A stretch of 64,000 nucleotides of DNA from Methylorubrum sp. B1-46 (GCF_021117295.1 NZ_CP088247.1:496001-560000); one strand, 5' to 3'; positions 9,314 through 18,377 are shown, numbered from the stretch's first letter. Numbers and translations are program-made. The notes: generated by a model not told the origin, from the sequence alone.

Positions 9314-10320
9314 CCGAGTTCTGGGTATCGAGCGGCCACCACCTGACACAGCGCACCGAGGGCGGCGGGCTTGCCGTCACCGACGAGTTGATCCTCGCCT
9401 ATCTGGCGCGCCCCGAACTGGTGCCGCCGGAGGAGGCCTGCGCGGCCGAGCGGGCCTTGCATGCGAGCCTGCTCGCCGACCCGCGGCGGACCGTCACGGA
9501 TGGTGAAATCGAATGCATCGCGGACGCGGATGCACGGGAGAACTGGGAGGTGATGCTCGCCTTCCGCGAGCGGCTTCTCACGGCCCGCTCGGTCGAGGCG
9601 GCCTATCTCGCGCTGGTGCGCGGCGGATTGCAGGGCGTGCCGGGACTGTTCCTGACCCAACTCGTCCACTTGATCCTGCGCAACGCACTCGATGGCTGCG
9701 AGGACCCGTTCATACTGCGCGCCGCCGAGCTGTTCTTCCGCCCGCAGCGGGTGAGCCTGCACGAGGGCGCGGTGCTGCTCGCCGATGCCGAGGTGATCGA
9801 GGCGCGGGAGGGGGGTGCGCCGCTCTCGCCGCTCGTGTCGATGCTTGGCAAGGAGGCAGCGAGCGAACTCGACGTGCTCAACGAGGAGAATGCCTGGACC
9901 TATTGGAGCCGGTCGGACGCCTTCACCATGGCGCTCAATCTCGGCTCCAGTGCCCGAAGCCGGGAGGGGCTGGCGCGGGCGATCGAGGCCTTCGTGCGCC
10001 ACCTGCTCCACGCCGAGGTTGCAGTGGCGCCGCTGGCCCAGTTGGAGGATCCCGACTGGCGCTGGTTCGTCGGGCTGGACGCCGAGGGCACGCGGATCGG
10101 CAACGCGCTGTGGCGCAGCGAGGCGCTGGACGACGCCGCCCGCGAGCGGGTGATTGCCGTCTTCAGCCTCACCTTCGCCGATCCGGCCGAGGTCGATCCA
10201 CGGGTCGGCGAGCGGCCCGTCTACCTCCTGCTTGCCATGTCCCCCGACAAGACCGTGCAGCTCAAGCCCCAGAACCTTATCGTCGGATTGCCGCTGGCAG
10301 CCGACCGGGCCGCCGCGTGA
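9310..10320 (+). CDS. DUF6352 family protein (FDH accessory)
   Basis: A 336-residue cytoplasmic protein starting MTEFWVSSGHHLT, the hallmark opening of the DUF6352 family. It is largely helical, with no recognisable catalytic motif and no membrane segment. It is translationally coupled to the DUF6505 gene by an ATGA overlap and followed after 8 bp by the DUF3305 gene. The family's near-constant association with Tat-exported formate dehydrogenases and with TorD-like chaperones points to maturation of the enzyme. The biochemical function is unknown to me. Confidence 0.82.
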   Translation: MTEFWVSSGHHLTQRTEGGGLAVTDELILAYLARPELVPPEEACAAERALHASLLADPRRTVTDGEIECIADADARENWEVMLAFRERLLTARSVEAAYLALVRGGLQGVPGLFLTQLVHLILRNALDGCEDPFILRAAELFFRPQRVSLHEGAVLLADAEVIEAREGGAPLSPLVSMLGKEAASELDVLNEENAWTYWSRSDAFTMALNLGSSARSREGLARAIEAFVRHLLHAEVAVAPLAQLEDPDWRWFVGLDAEGTRIGNALWRSEALDDAARERVIAVFSLTFADPAEVDPRVGERPVYLLLAMSPDKTVQLKPQNLIVGLPLAADRAAA

Positions 10321-10328
10321 GGCGCACC

Positions 10329-10871
10329 ATGACACCGGACAATACGAGACAGAGCCTGCCGCAAGGATTGCCGGAAGACCGTATCGAGGTCGGCATCATC
10401 GTGGCGCGGCGCCGCCTGAAGGGTCCTTGGGCGAGCCACGCCTGGCTGCCGGTCGCGGCCTTGCCGGCCGCGCCCCAGGCCGCGCCCTGGACGAAGCTCT
10501 CGGAAACCGAGGACGAGGCGACCTTCTACGCCGGCGCCCATGAAGTGTCCCTGCACATCGCCGAGACGGCACATTACCGCGACAACCTCGTCTCCGGCCG
10601 TCCCTCCCTCTGGGTCACGCTGCACGCCACGGCAGACGACACCTACGAGGTCGCCAGCGTCACCGCCGACCCCTACGAGGGGGAGTCGATGGCCGAGGGG
10701 ATCGGCGAGATCGTCGAGGCCGTGCCGATGCCGCCCGAAGTGCAGGCGAAGCTCCTCGCCTTCTTCGAGGCGTTCCACATCGAGCGGAAGTTCGAGAAGC
10801 GCAAGCGCGACCGCGCCGATCCCGAGGCCCTGGCCCGCCGCGTGCCAGGCACGCCGGGGAAGCCGGAATGA
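10329..10871 (+). CDS. DUF3305 domain-containing protein (FDH accessory)
   Basis: A 180-residue soluble protein. The conserved opening of the family is visible as IEVGIIVARRRLKGPWASHAWLP, and the central part reads SLHIAETAHYRDNL, then PSLWVTL. A basic C-terminus (EKRKRDRADPEALARR) ends the protein. The ATG at 10329 lies 8 bp after the preceding stop. The stop overlaps the DUF3306 start (ATGA, 10868-10871). DUF3305 and DUF3306 nearly always occur as neighbours in formate dehydrogenase loci, so a joint role is likely, but neither has a known activity. Confidence 0.87.
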   Translation: MTPDNTRQSLPQGLPEDRIEVGIIVARRRLKGPWASHAWLPVAALPAAPQAAPWTKLSETEDEATFYAGAHEVSLHIAETAHYRDNLVSGRPSLWVTLHATADDTYEVASVTADPYEGESMAEGIGEIVEAVPMPPEVQAKLLAFFEAFHIERKFEKRKRDRADPEALARRVPGTPGKPE

Positions 10872-11575
10872 GCGGGACCTTCCTCTCCCGCTGGGCCCGC
10901 CGCAAGGAGGCGGTGCGCGCCGCCGAACAATCGGAGTTGCCGGTCGTGTCGGACACAGCCGCGACCGGCGCGGCTCTCGCTGCCGCGCTGTCGGATGAGA
11001 CCGCGCCCCCGATGGTGGCCGAAGCCGACGCCGGCAGCGAGCCCGCGAGCGCGCCCGAGGATCTCCTGGCACGCCTCCCGTCGCTCGACGATCTGACGCC
11101 GGAGACCGATCTCACCGCCTTCCTCCAGGCCGGCGTTCCGACGGCCCTGCGCAACGCGGCCCTTCGGCGGATGTGGTCGCTCGACCCGGCGATCCGGGAT
11201 TTCGTCAGCGAGGCCAGGGAATACGCCTACGATTGGAACACGCCGGGCGGCGTGCCGGGCATGGGTCCGCTTCTGCCGACCGACGATGTGAAGGCGATGC
11301 TGAAGCGCGTCATCGACGGCATTCCCGTCAAGGAGGCGGAGGAACCGGAAGCCGAAACGGACGAGGTCGCGACGGCATCCGAGGAAGATCCGGCGGCTCC
11401 GACCGGCGCGGACAGTCCGGAACTCGCGGCAATCACGCAATCCGAGGCGGCAAGATCGCCCGCCGTCGATCCGCAGCCTCTGGACGTCAGTTTGCCGGAC
11501 AAGCGTCTCGAAGCGGTACAACCGGCCCCTCAACGGCCCCGCCTGCGGCGCCATGGAGGCGCGATGCCCTCGTAA
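10868..11575 (+). CDS. DUF3306 domain-containing protein (FDH accessory)
   Basis: A 235-residue protein opening MSGTFLSRWARRKEAVR, typical of DUF3306. The conserved core is LARLPSLDDLTPETDLTAFLQAGVP, then ALRRMWSLDPAIRDFV, then YAYDWNTPGGVPG. The terminal third is acidic and low in complexity and probably disordered. Translation is coupled to the DUF3305 gene by ATGA overlap. After its stop there are 70 bp to the TorD start, the first real gap in the series. Cytoplasmic; function unknown, inferred FDH assembly factor. Confidence 0.87.
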   Translation: MSGTFLSRWARRKEAVRAAEQSELPVVSDTAATGAALAAALSDETAPPMVAEADAGSEPASAPEDLLARLPSLDDLTPETDLTAFLQAGVPTALRNAALRRMWSLDPAIRDFVSEAREYAYDWNTPGGVPGMGPLLPTDDVKAMLKRVIDGIPVKEAEEPEAETDEVATASEEDPAAPTGADSPELAAITQSEAARSPAVDPQPLDVSLPDKRLEAVQPAPQRPRLRRHGGAMPS

Positions 11576-11645
11576 TTCACGCGTATTTCGATTGCGGCCG
11601 TCTCAAACGCTTTTTATTATCGATCCAAACAAGGCGGCCCTTCTG

Positions 11646-12299
11646 ATGGGTCCGAGGGACATGATGGGTTCGGTTGCGTCGGTGGTGGCACTTCCGGGAG
11701 ATGAGGTGTCTGGGGTCGGCGGCCTGCCGGACGACATCGATCTCCTGCGCGCGGAGCAATACGATCTCCTGGCCGCCCTGCTCGGGCGTGCGCCGGACGC
11801 ATCGCTGCTCGCTGCGCTCGCCGCGCTGAAGGATGGTGACGGCGTTCTCGGCCGGCAGGTCGCGGCGCTGCGCCGCGCGGCGTCCGAGACCGGATCGGAC
11901 GCGGTCGAGCGCGAGTATTTCGCACTGTTCATCGGCGTCGGTCGCGGCGAGCTTCTACCTTACGCCTCCTACTACCTCACCGGCTTCCTCAACGAGCGTC
12001 CGCTCGCACGGGTCCGCGAGGATTTCGCCGCGCTCGGCATCGAGCGGAGCGAGGCCATGTGTGAGCCGGAGGATCACCTCGCGATCCTTCTGGAGGTGAT
12101 GGCCGGGCTGGCGGCGGGCCGGTTCGATGCGGAACCCGGCATGCAGGCCCGCTTCTTCGCCCGCCACATCGAACCCTGGGCCGAGCGCTTCTTCACCGAT
12201 CTGGAGAACGCGAAGGCCGGGCAGTTCTACCGCGCGGTCGGGGGACTCGGCCGCGCCTTCATCGAGATCGAGGCGGAAGCCTTCGCCATGGAAGGCTGA
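11646..12299 (+). CDS. TorD/DmsD family redox enzyme maturation chaperone
   Basis: A 217-residue TorD-like chaperone. The diagnostic region reads EREYFALFIGVGRGELLPYASYYLTGFLNERPLA, followed by EDHLAILLEVMAGL and FFARHIEPWAERFF, as in TorD/DmsD/NarJ relatives. These bind the Tat signal peptide and apo-form of molybdoenzymes in the cytoplasm, hold back export and help cofactor loading. The likely client is the FDH alpha subunit two genes downstream. ATG 11646 has AAGGCGG upstream; ATG 11661, with GAGGG close by, is an equally credible start. The frame stays open upstream into the DUF3306 end. Confidence 0.9.
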   Translation: MGPRDMMGSVASVVALPGDEVSGVGGLPDDIDLLRAEQYDLLAALLGRAPDASLLAALAALKDGDGVLGRQVAALRRAASETGSDAVEREYFALFIGVGRGELLPYASYYLTGFLNERPLARVREDFAALGIERSEAMCEPEDHLAILLEVMAGLAAGRFDAEPGMQARFFARHIEPWAERFFTDLENAKAGQFYRAVGGLGRAFIEIEAEAFAMEG

Positions 12300-12374
12300 G
12301 GGTTTCGCGGTCGTGACAATCAGGTTTGAGGCGCGTTGCCCCAGTGCAGGCATCCGCCGGAGGAGACGAGGGTG

Positions 12375-12620
12375 ATGCGACAGGATCCGAAGACGCTCGG
12401 TCGTCGCCAGTTCTTTCGGGCGCTCGGCGGCAGCACAGTGGCCGCCGCCGCTGCCGTCGCCTCGCCGATGGGGGCGACCGAGGCGCAAGCCTACGATCCC
12501 GGCAACGACGAGACCAAGGCCCGGTACCGGGAGAGCGACCACGTGAAGGCGTTCTACCGCACCAACGGCTACGAGACCCTCAAGAAGAACACCGATCCGG
12601 CGTCGACCGGTCCGAAGTGA
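12375..12620 (+). CDS. Small twin-arginine signal protein of the FDH operon
   Basis: An 81-residue protein with a clear Tat signal: GRRQFFRALGGSTVAAAAAVA, with a cleavage-like site after ATEAQA. The mature part is only about 45 residues, charged and tyrosine-rich (YRESDHVKAFYRTNGYETLKK). ATG 12375 is preceded by GGAGGAGACGAGG, a strong ribosome site, and so is preferred over the upstream in-frame ATG. It lies 7 bp before the FDH alpha start. Small Tat proteins of this kind precede FDH alpha genes in many proteobacteria. It may be an FDH subunit or an export partner, which is inference. Confidence 0.85.
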   Translation: MRQDPKTLGRRQFFRALGGSTVAAAAAVASPMGATEAQAYDPGNDETKARYRESDHVKAFYRTNGYETLKKNTDPASTGPK

Positions 12621-12627
12621 GGCTGCC

Positions 12628-15570
12628 ATGCTGATCAAGCGCAAGAGCGGCGAGGCTGCTCGCACTAAGCACCAGGCCGTCGCCGCCGGGCTCGCCGCCG
12701 GCGTGCTCGACCGCCGCGCCTTCCTCCGCAAATCCGGGCTGACCGCCGGCGCGCTCGCCGCCGCCGGCACGATCCAGCTCGGTTCGGTGCGCAAGGCGCA
12801 GGCTGCCGGCTCCTCCGCCGTCGGACCGGACACCGTCATCAAGAAGAACGTCTGCACTCACTGCTCGGTGGGCTGCACGGTGACGGCCGAGGTCGTCAAC
12901 GGCGTCTGGGTCGGCCAGGAGCCGTCCTGGGCGAGCCCGATCAACCGCGGCACCCACTGCGCCAAGGGCGCGGCGATCCGCGAACTGGTCTCCTCCGACC
13001 GCCGCCTCAAGTATCCGATGAAGCTCGAAGGCGGGCAGTGGAAGCGGATCTCGTGGGACCAGGCCTACCAGGAGATCGGCGACAAGCTGATCCAGATCCG
13101 CGAGAAGAACGGCGCGGATTCGGTCTACTGGCTCGGTTCGGCCAAGTTCACCAACGAGGCCTCCTACCTGATGCGCAAGTTCGCGGCCCTGTGGGGTACG
13201 AACTCGATCGACCATCAGGCGCGCATCTGCCACTCGACCACGGTGGCGGGCGTGGCCAACACCTGGGGCTACGGCGCCCAGACCAACTCGTACAACGACA
13301 TTCGCAACGCCAAGACGATGATCATCCTCGGCGGCAATCCGGCCGAGGCGCACCCGATCTCCATGCAGCACCTGCTGTCCGGCAAGGAGATCAACCGCGC
13401 GAACATGATCGTCATCGATCCGCGCTTCACCCGCACCGCCGCGCACGCGACCGAATACGTGCGCATCCGCTCTGGCACCGACATCCCGGTGGTGTGGGGC
13501 ATCCTCTGGCACATCTTCCAGAATGGCTGGGAGGACAAGGAGTTCATTGCCCAGCGCGTCTACGCGATGGACGACGTGCGCAAGGAAGTCGCCAAGTGGA
13601 CGCCCGACGAGGTCGAGCGCGTCTCCGGCGTGCCCGGCGAGCAGCTTCGTCGCGTGGCGGAGAAGTTCGCCAAGGAGAAGCCCGCCACCCTGATCTGGTG
13701 CATGGGTACGACCCAGCACACGGTCGGCACGGCCAACGTGCGCGCGCTGTGCATCCTGTGCCTGGCCACCGGCAACGTCGGCAAGCCGGGTACGGGCGCC
13801 AACATCTTCCGCGGCCACACCAACGTGCAGGGTGCAACCGATCTCGGCCTCGATGTGACGTCGCTGCCGCTCTATTACGGCCTCGTCGAGGGCGGTTGGC
13901 GCCATTGGGCCCGCGTCTGGGAGGTCGAGTACGAGTGGCTGCAATCGCGCTTCGATGAGGTTCCGGCGAAGGGCGGCCGCAAGGCCCGCACCCGCAAGGA
14001 GAACATGGAATCGCCCGGCATCACCTCGACCCGCTGGTTCGATGCCGTGAACCTGCCGCCGGAGCAGATCGATCAGAAGAGCCCGGTCAAGGCGTTCATG
14101 GTGTTCGGCCACGGCGGCAACACCGTGACCCGCATGCCCGAGGCGATCGAGGGCATGAACAAGCTCGAGCTGCTGGTCGTCGCCGACCCGCACCCGACCA
14201 CCTTCGCCGCGCTCGACGCCCGGCAGGACAACACCTACCTCCTGCCGATCTGCACCTCGCTGGAGATGGACGGCTCGCGTACGGCCTCGAACCGCTCGCT
14301 GCAATGGGGCGAGCAGATCGTGAAGCCGGCCTTCGAATCGAAGAACGACTATGAGGTCCTCTACCGGCTCGCGGAAAAGCTCGGCTTCGCCGACAAGCTC
14401 TGCAAGAACATTAAGGTCGTCAACGGCATTCCGGAGGCCGAGGACATCCTGCGCGAGATCAACCGCGGAGGCTGGTCGACGGGCTATTGCGGCCAGTCGC
14501 CGGAGCGGCTGAAGGCGCATATGCGCAACCAGCACAAGTTCGACCTCGTGACGCTGCGCGCGCCCAAGGACGATCCGGAGGTCGGCGGCGACTATTACGG
14601 ACTGCCCTGGCCGTGCTGGGGCAAGCCCGAGATCCGCCATCCCGGCTCGGCCATCCTCTACAACACCAATCTCCACGTGAAGGACGGTGGCGGTGGCTTC
14701 CGTGCGCGGTTCGGCACGGAGCGCAACGGCCAGACGCTGCTCGCCGAGAACTCCTTCTCGAAGGGCTCGGACCTGACCGACGGCTATCCTGAATTCACCT
14801 TCGGGGTGTTCAAGAAGCTCGGCTGGGACAAGGACCTGACGCCGGAGGAACTCGCGACGATCCTCAAGATCGGCGGCGAGAAGCCGGATACGGTGAGCTG
14901 GGCGACCGACCTCTCGGGCGGCATCCAGCGCGTCTGCCTCGAACACGGTGTCTCGCCGTTCGGCAACGGCAAGGCCCGGGCGAATGCCTGGAACCTGCCG
15001 GACCCGGTGCCGGTCCATCGCGAGCCGGTCTACTCGCCCCGGCCCGACCTCGTGGCGAAGTACCCGACGCGGCCCGACGAGCGGCAGCTGCGCATGCCCA
15101 ATATCGGCTTCTCGGTGCAGAAGTCGGTGGTCGATCGCGGCGTGGCCAAGGACTTCCCGATCATCCTCACCTCGGGCCGGCTCGTCGAGTACGAGGGCGG
15201 CGGCGAAGAGACCCGGTCGAACCCGTGGCTCGCCGAATTGCAGCAGGACATGTTCGTCGAGATCAACACCGGGGATGCTGCCGATCGCGGCATCAAGGAC
15301 GGTCAGTGGGTCTGGGTCTCGGGGCCTGAGAACTCGGCCAAGACCAAGGTCAAGGCACTCGTGACCGACCGCGTCGGCAAGGGCGTGGCCTTCATGCCCT
15401 TCCACTTCTCCGGTTGGTACCAGGGCAAGGACATGCGCGACTACTACCCGAAGGGCACCGACCCGGTGGTGCTCGGCGAGAGCGTGAACACCGTGACCAC
15501 CTACGGCTTCGATCCTGTGACGGGCATGCAGGAAACGAAGTGCACCCTGTGCCAGATCGCAGCGGCCTGA
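12628..15570 (+). CDS. fdh3A: Formate dehydrogenase alpha (catalytic) subunit, FDH3 type
   Basis: A 980-residue molybdo- or tungsto-bis-MGD oxidoreductase. A Tat signal is present (DRRAFLRKSG at about 28-37) with a cut-like site near AQA 57-59, so the enzyme acts in the periplasm. The Cys ligands of the N-terminal 4Fe-4S cluster are C76, C79, C83 and C111. The metal ligand is a cysteine, C201 in HQARICHSTTVAG, where some formate dehydrogenases have selenocysteine; the following His is kept. The C-terminal region (PIILTSGRLVEYEGGGEETRSNP) is the molybdopterin dinucleotide-binding domain. It forms a complex with the next two gene products, passing electrons from formate to the beta subunit clusters and then to the membrane cytochrome. 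M. extorquens has three FDHs, and this arrangement matches FDH3. Confidence 0.95.
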   Translation: MLIKRKSGEAARTKHQAVAAGLAAGVLDRRAFLRKSGLTAGALAAAGTIQLGSVRKAQAAGSSAVGPDTVIKKNVCTHCSVGCTVTAEVVNGVWVGQEPSWASPINRGTHCAKGAAIRELVSSDRRLKYPMKLEGGQWKRISWDQAYQEIGDKLIQIREKNGADSVYWLGSAKFTNEASYLMRKFAALWGTNSIDHQARICHSTTVAGVANTWGYGAQTNSYNDIRNAKTMIILGGNPAEAHPISMQHLLSGKEINRANMIVIDPRFTRTAAHATEYVRIRSGTDIPVVWGILWHIFQNGWEDKEFIAQRVYAMDDVRKEVAKWTPDEVERVSGVPGEQLRRVAEKFAKEKPATLIWCMGTTQHTVGTANVRALCILCLATGNVGKPGTGANIFRGHTNVQGATDLGLDVTSLPLYYGLVEGGWRHWARVWEVEYEWLQSRFDEVPAKGGRKARTRKENMESPGITSTRWFDAVNLPPEQIDQKSPVKAFMVFGHGGNTVTRMPEAIEGMNKLELLVVADPHPTTFAALDARQDNTYLLPICTSLEMDGSRTASNRSLQWGEQIVKPAFESKNDYEVLYRLAEKLGFADKLCKNIKVVNGIPEAEDILREINRGGWSTGYCGQSPERLKAHMRNQHKFDLVTLRAPKDDPEVGGDYYGLPWPCWGKPEIRHPGSAILYNTNLHVKDGGGGFRARFGTERNGQTLLAENSFSKGSDLTDGYPEFTFGVFKKLGWDKDLTPEELATILKIGGEKPDTVSWATDLSGGIQRVCLEHGVSPFGNGKARANAWNLPDPVPVHREPVYSPRPDLVAKYPTRPDERQLRMPNIGFSVQKSVVDRGVAKDFPIILTSGRLVEYEGGGEETRSNPWLAELQQDMFVEINTGDAADRGIKDGQWVWVSGPENSAKTKVKALVTDRVGKGVAFMPFHFSGWYQGKDMRDYYPKGTDPVVLGESVNTVTTYGFDPVTGMQETKCTLCQIAAA

Positions 15571-15587
15571 GAGGAGCGACCCGAACT

Positions 15588-16184
15588 ATGGCCCGGATGA
15601 AGTTCCTCTGCGACGCGGACCGCTGCATCGAGTGCAACGCCTGCGTCACCGCCTGCAAGAACGAGCACGAGGTGCCGTGGGGCATCAATCGCCGCCGCGT
15701 CGTCACCCTCAACGACGGCAAGCCCGGCGAGCGCTCGGTCTCGATGGCCTGCATGCACTGCACCGACGCGCCCTGCGCGGCGGTGTGCCCGGTGAACTGC
15801 TTCTACACGACGGCGGATGCCGTTGTGCTGCACTCCAAGGACATCTGCATCGGCTGCGGCTACTGCTTCTACGCCTGCCCGTTCGGCGCGCCGCAATATC
15901 CGCGAGTCGGGAACTTCGGTTCGCGCGGCAAGATGGACAAGTGCACCTACTGCTCGGGCGGCCCTGAGCCCGACTTCTCGACCGCCGAGTACGAGAAGTA
16001 CGGCTCGAACCGTCTGGCGGAAGGCAAGCTGCCGCTCTGCGCCGAGATGTGCTCGACCAAGGCGCTGCTCGCGGGCGACGGCGAGATGATCGCCGAGATC
16101 TACAAGCAGCGCGTGATCAAGCGCGGCTACGGCTCCGGCGCCTGGGGCTGGAAGACGGCCTACCGCGAGACCGTCGCGATCTGA
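15588..16184 (+). CDS. fdh3B: Formate dehydrogenase beta (iron-sulfur) subunit
   Basis: A 198-residue electron-transfer subunit with four Cys groups for four 4Fe-4S clusters: CIECNACVTACKNEHEVPW, CMHCTDAPCAAVCPVN, CIGCGYCFYACPFG, and the split set CTYCSGG...CAEMCSTKAL. This is the HybA/DmsB/FdoH-like arrangement. There is no signal peptide, so it should be exported with the alpha subunit through the alpha subunit's Tat signal. The start at 15588 lies 17 bp after the alpha stop, with GAGGAGCG as ribosome site. It links the active site to the cytochrome b subunit. Confidence 0.95.
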   Translation: MARMKFLCDADRCIECNACVTACKNEHEVPWGINRRRVVTLNDGKPGERSVSMACMHCTDAPCAAVCPVNCFYTTADAVVLHSKDICIGCGYCFYACPFGAPQYPRVGNFGSRGKMDKCTYCSGGPEPDFSTAEYEKYGSNRLAEGKLPLCAEMCSTKALLAGDGEMIAEIYKQRVIKRGYGSGAWGWKTAYRETVAI

Positions 16185-16252
16185 TCCGGTGTCGGGTGCG
16201 GGCCTCCGGTCCCGCACCCGCGAGCTGTGACGACCCTTCGAAAGGAACGCCG

Positions 16253-17290
16253 ATGCGGCGGGCGACGACCTTCCTCAGCACCTTTTTCCTGGCGGTAATG
16301 CTCCTCGCGGTGCCCGGTGCCTTTGGCCCGGCCCAGGCGCAGAATCCGATCCAGGCCGACGGCCAGAACCCGATGGGGGCCCGGCCGACCGCGGACTCCG
16401 TCAACGAGGAGTTCCTGTTCAAGCAGGAATCCAAGATCCGCGGCCGCGTCTCGATCCCCGACGGCAAATCGGCCAATCTGATCCAGCCGCAGGGCCGCGA
16501 GTACCAGAACTTCCGCGAGCGCTGGCTGCCCTGGATCGGCGCCATCGCCATCCTCGGCATGGTGGCCGCGCTCGGCGTATTCTTCCTGTTCCGCGGCCGG
16601 ATCGTGATGGAGCACAGCCAGGAATCGGGGAAGAAGATCCTGCGCTTCAACGCCTTCGAGCGCTTCACCCACTGGATGACGGCGGTGTGCTTCATCATCC
16701 TGTCGCTGTCGGGTCTGAACTACATCTTCGGCAAGCGCCTGCTGATGCCGTTGATCGGCCCGGAGGCGTTCGGCGCCATCGCCCAGTGGGCGAAGTACAG
16801 CCACGTCTACCTCGCGTGGCCGTTCATGCTCGGCGTCGCCTTCATGTTCGTGCTCTGGATCAAGGACAACATCCCGAGCAAGGTCGACTGGGCTTGGATC
16901 AAGGCTGGCGGTGGCCTGATCGGCAAGGGTCACCCTCATGCCGGCCGCTTCAATGCCGGCCAGAAGGGCGTGTTCTGGATGGTTGCCGGCTTCGGCGCGG
17001 CGATGGCCGTCACCGGCCTGATGATGCTATTCCCGTTCGCGCTCACCGACATCAACGGAATGCAGGTGATGCAGGTGATCCACTCGGTGATCGGCATCGT
17101 CTTCATCGCCGGCATCCTCGCCCACATCTATATCGGCACGCTCGGCATGGAGGGCGCCTACGACGCCATGGGCAGCGGCAAGGTCGATCTCGCCTGGGCG
17201 CGCGCGCACCACGACCTCTGGGTCGAGCAGGAGCAGGCGCGCACCGGCAGCGGCCCGCAGCTCAAGGGCCATCCGGCTCCCGCGGAGTAA
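16253..17290 (+). CDS. fdh3C: Formate dehydrogenase gamma subunit (membrane cytochrome b)
   Basis: A 345-residue membrane subunit. A Sec-type signal peptide (about residues 1-30, ending AQAQ) is followed by about 80 residues outside the membrane. Next come a transmembrane helix (WIGAIAILGMVAALGVFFLF) and a four-helix cytochrome b domain. Candidate haem ligands are the histidines in FERFTHWMTAV, AKYSHVYLAWP, VIHSVIGIV and AHIYIGTLGMEGA. It anchors FDH and passes electrons to quinone or a periplasmic carrier. ATG 16253 follows AAAGGAAC at good spacing. It lies 68 bp after the beta stop. Confidence 0.93.
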   Translation: MRRATTFLSTFFLAVMLLAVPGAFGPAQAQNPIQADGQNPMGARPTADSVNEEFLFKQESKIRGRVSIPDGKSANLIQPQGREYQNFRERWLPWIGAIAILGMVAALGVFFLFRGRIVMEHSQESGKKILRFNAFERFTHWMTAVCFIILSLSGLNYIFGKRLLMPLIGPEAFGAIAQWAKYSHVYLAWPFMLGVAFMFVLWIKDNIPSKVDWAWIKAGGGLIGKGHPHAGRFNAGQKGVFWMVAGFGAAMAVTGLMMLFPFALTDINGMQVMQVIHSVIGIVFIAGILAHIYIGTLGMEGAYDAMGSGKVDLAWARAHHDLWVEQEQARTGSGPQLKGHPAPAE

Positions 17291-17384
17291 AGACAAAGGC
17301 GACCGGCGGCGTTTGCCGGTTGCCGTCTCTGGGCAACATTACCTGCGCTGACCGAGGCCCCAGGCCTCAAAGGACGCCACGACC

Positions 17385-17630
17385 ATGAAAGCCTTCATCG
17401 CCGCCATCATCGCCGCAATCGCCCTCGGGGTGCTGGCGATGTTTGCGCTCACGAGCAACCAAAAGTTCGCCTATCAGGCCTTCGCCACCTCTGGCGCCCG
17501 CGTCTCTGAGCCCGGTACCAACCTCGTCGGACCGCGCTGGAACGGCGACCCGGCTCCGGACGAGTACGGCTCCGAGGCGGAACCGCACGGCAAGGCCGAG
17601 GGAACGGCCTCCCATCCGAAGCGCTCCTGA
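17385..17630 (+). CDS. Small membrane-anchored protein of the FDH operon
   Basis: An 81-residue protein. The first 25 residues (MKAFIAAIIAAIALGVLAMF) form one hydrophobic segment, a membrane anchor or uncleaved signal. The rest is hydrophilic and rich in Pro, Gly and Glu. No family recognised. It lies 94 bp after the cytochrome gene and 43 bp before the next exported protein on the same strand, so it probably shares their transcript. It could be a small accessory subunit of the membrane FDH complex, but only its position supports this. Confidence 0.7.
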   Translation: MKAFIAAIIAAIALGVLAMFALTSNQKFAYQAFATSGARVSEPGTNLVGPRWNGDPAPDEYGSEAEPHGKAEGTASHPKRS

Positions 17631-17673
17631 GCGTGAACCGACACGAAGAGCGGACAATCGACGGAGTGACCCG

Positions 17674-18297
17674 ATGAAGCCCTCGTCCTTCACCCGCCAT
17701 CTGGCCGGCGGCCTCGCGGCATCCGCGCTCCTCATCGGCGCAGCCGCGGCGCAGGACGCGGCGCAGAACCCGGCTCCGGCCGCTGCCCCTCAAGTCGCTG
17801 CGGGCAAGCCGGCCAATCTCTGCCAGGAACTGGTTGCCTTCGTGAAGCAGCCGGAGCCCGCCAACAAGGCGGCCACGACACCCCCGCAACAGGCCACTGC
17901 GGTCTCGAACCCCTCCGGCAAGACCGAGGGCGGCAAGCCTTCGGATGGCGGCGAGCCTCAGAAGTCTTCGGGCCTCAGCGGCGCCGTCAGCGAGACCGGC
18001 AATGGTCCCGCGCCAGGCAAGCAGACCAACAATCCGTCCGCCAATCCCTCCGGTAACCCTGCCACGAATCCGCATGCCAAGGCGAATGCCGAGGCGAAGA
18101 ATCCCCCTCCTCCGGCGACGCCCGCTCCGGCTCCGAAGCCCGACCCGGCGACCATCGAGAAAATCGAGGCCGCGGCCAGCGCCAACGATCTCGCCGCCTG
18201 CCGGGAGGCGGCGCGCTCCATGCGGACCGCAGGCGTCGTCATGCCGCCGCCACTGCTCGCGCTCTCGGCGCTCGATTTGAAGTTCTTCCAGCAGTAA
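17674..18297 (+). CDS. Exported low-complexity protein of the FDH operon
   Basis: A 207-residue protein with a signal peptide (cleavage-like site near AAAAQDAA, about residue 26). A short conserved-looking stretch with one Cys follows (NLCQELVAFVKQP). The centre is about 100 residues rich in Asn, Pro, Ala and Lys and probably disordered. The C-terminal domain (IEKIEAAASANDLAACREAARSMRTAGVV) is helical with a second Cys. No family recognised. It is the last gene before the hairpin at 18311-18328. A role as a periplasmic partner of the dehydrogenase is conjecture. Confidence 0.75.
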   Translation: MKPSSFTRHLAGGLAASALLIGAAAAQDAAQNPAPAAAPQVAAGKPANLCQELVAFVKQPEPANKAATTPPQQATAVSNPSGKTEGGKPSDGGEPQKSSGLSGAVSETGNGPAPGKQTNNPSANPSGNPATNPHAKANAEAKNPPPPATPAPAPKPDPATIEKIEAAASANDLAACREAARSMRTAGVVMPPPLLALSALDLKFFQQ

Positions 18298-18310
18298 CGC
18301 GAATAGACGG

Positions 18311-18328
18311 CGGAGCCTTTCGGCTCCG
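18311..18328 (+). terminator. Hairpin after the FDH operon
   Basis: CGGAGCC (18311-18317) pairs with GGCTCCG (18322-18328) across a four-base loop, 14 bp after the last FDH-locus stop. There is no long T run, so it is a probable but imperfect terminator. Confidence 0.5.
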
Positions 18329-18377
18329 TCCCTCCCTCATCATACGGCACCCGCTTGACGGCTTCGGTGTCTCCCCT

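Noticed and set aside
12580..15405. A 941-codon open frame antisense to the formate dehydrogenase alpha gene
   Set aside because: It mirrors the real gene's codon structure in GC-rich DNA, has no recognisable domain and would cover a clearly coding Tat-exported enzyme.
12628..15570. Possible selenocysteine formate dehydrogenase
   Set aside because: The metal-ligand position is encoded as a normal Cys codon (TGC) and the frame has no internal TGA.
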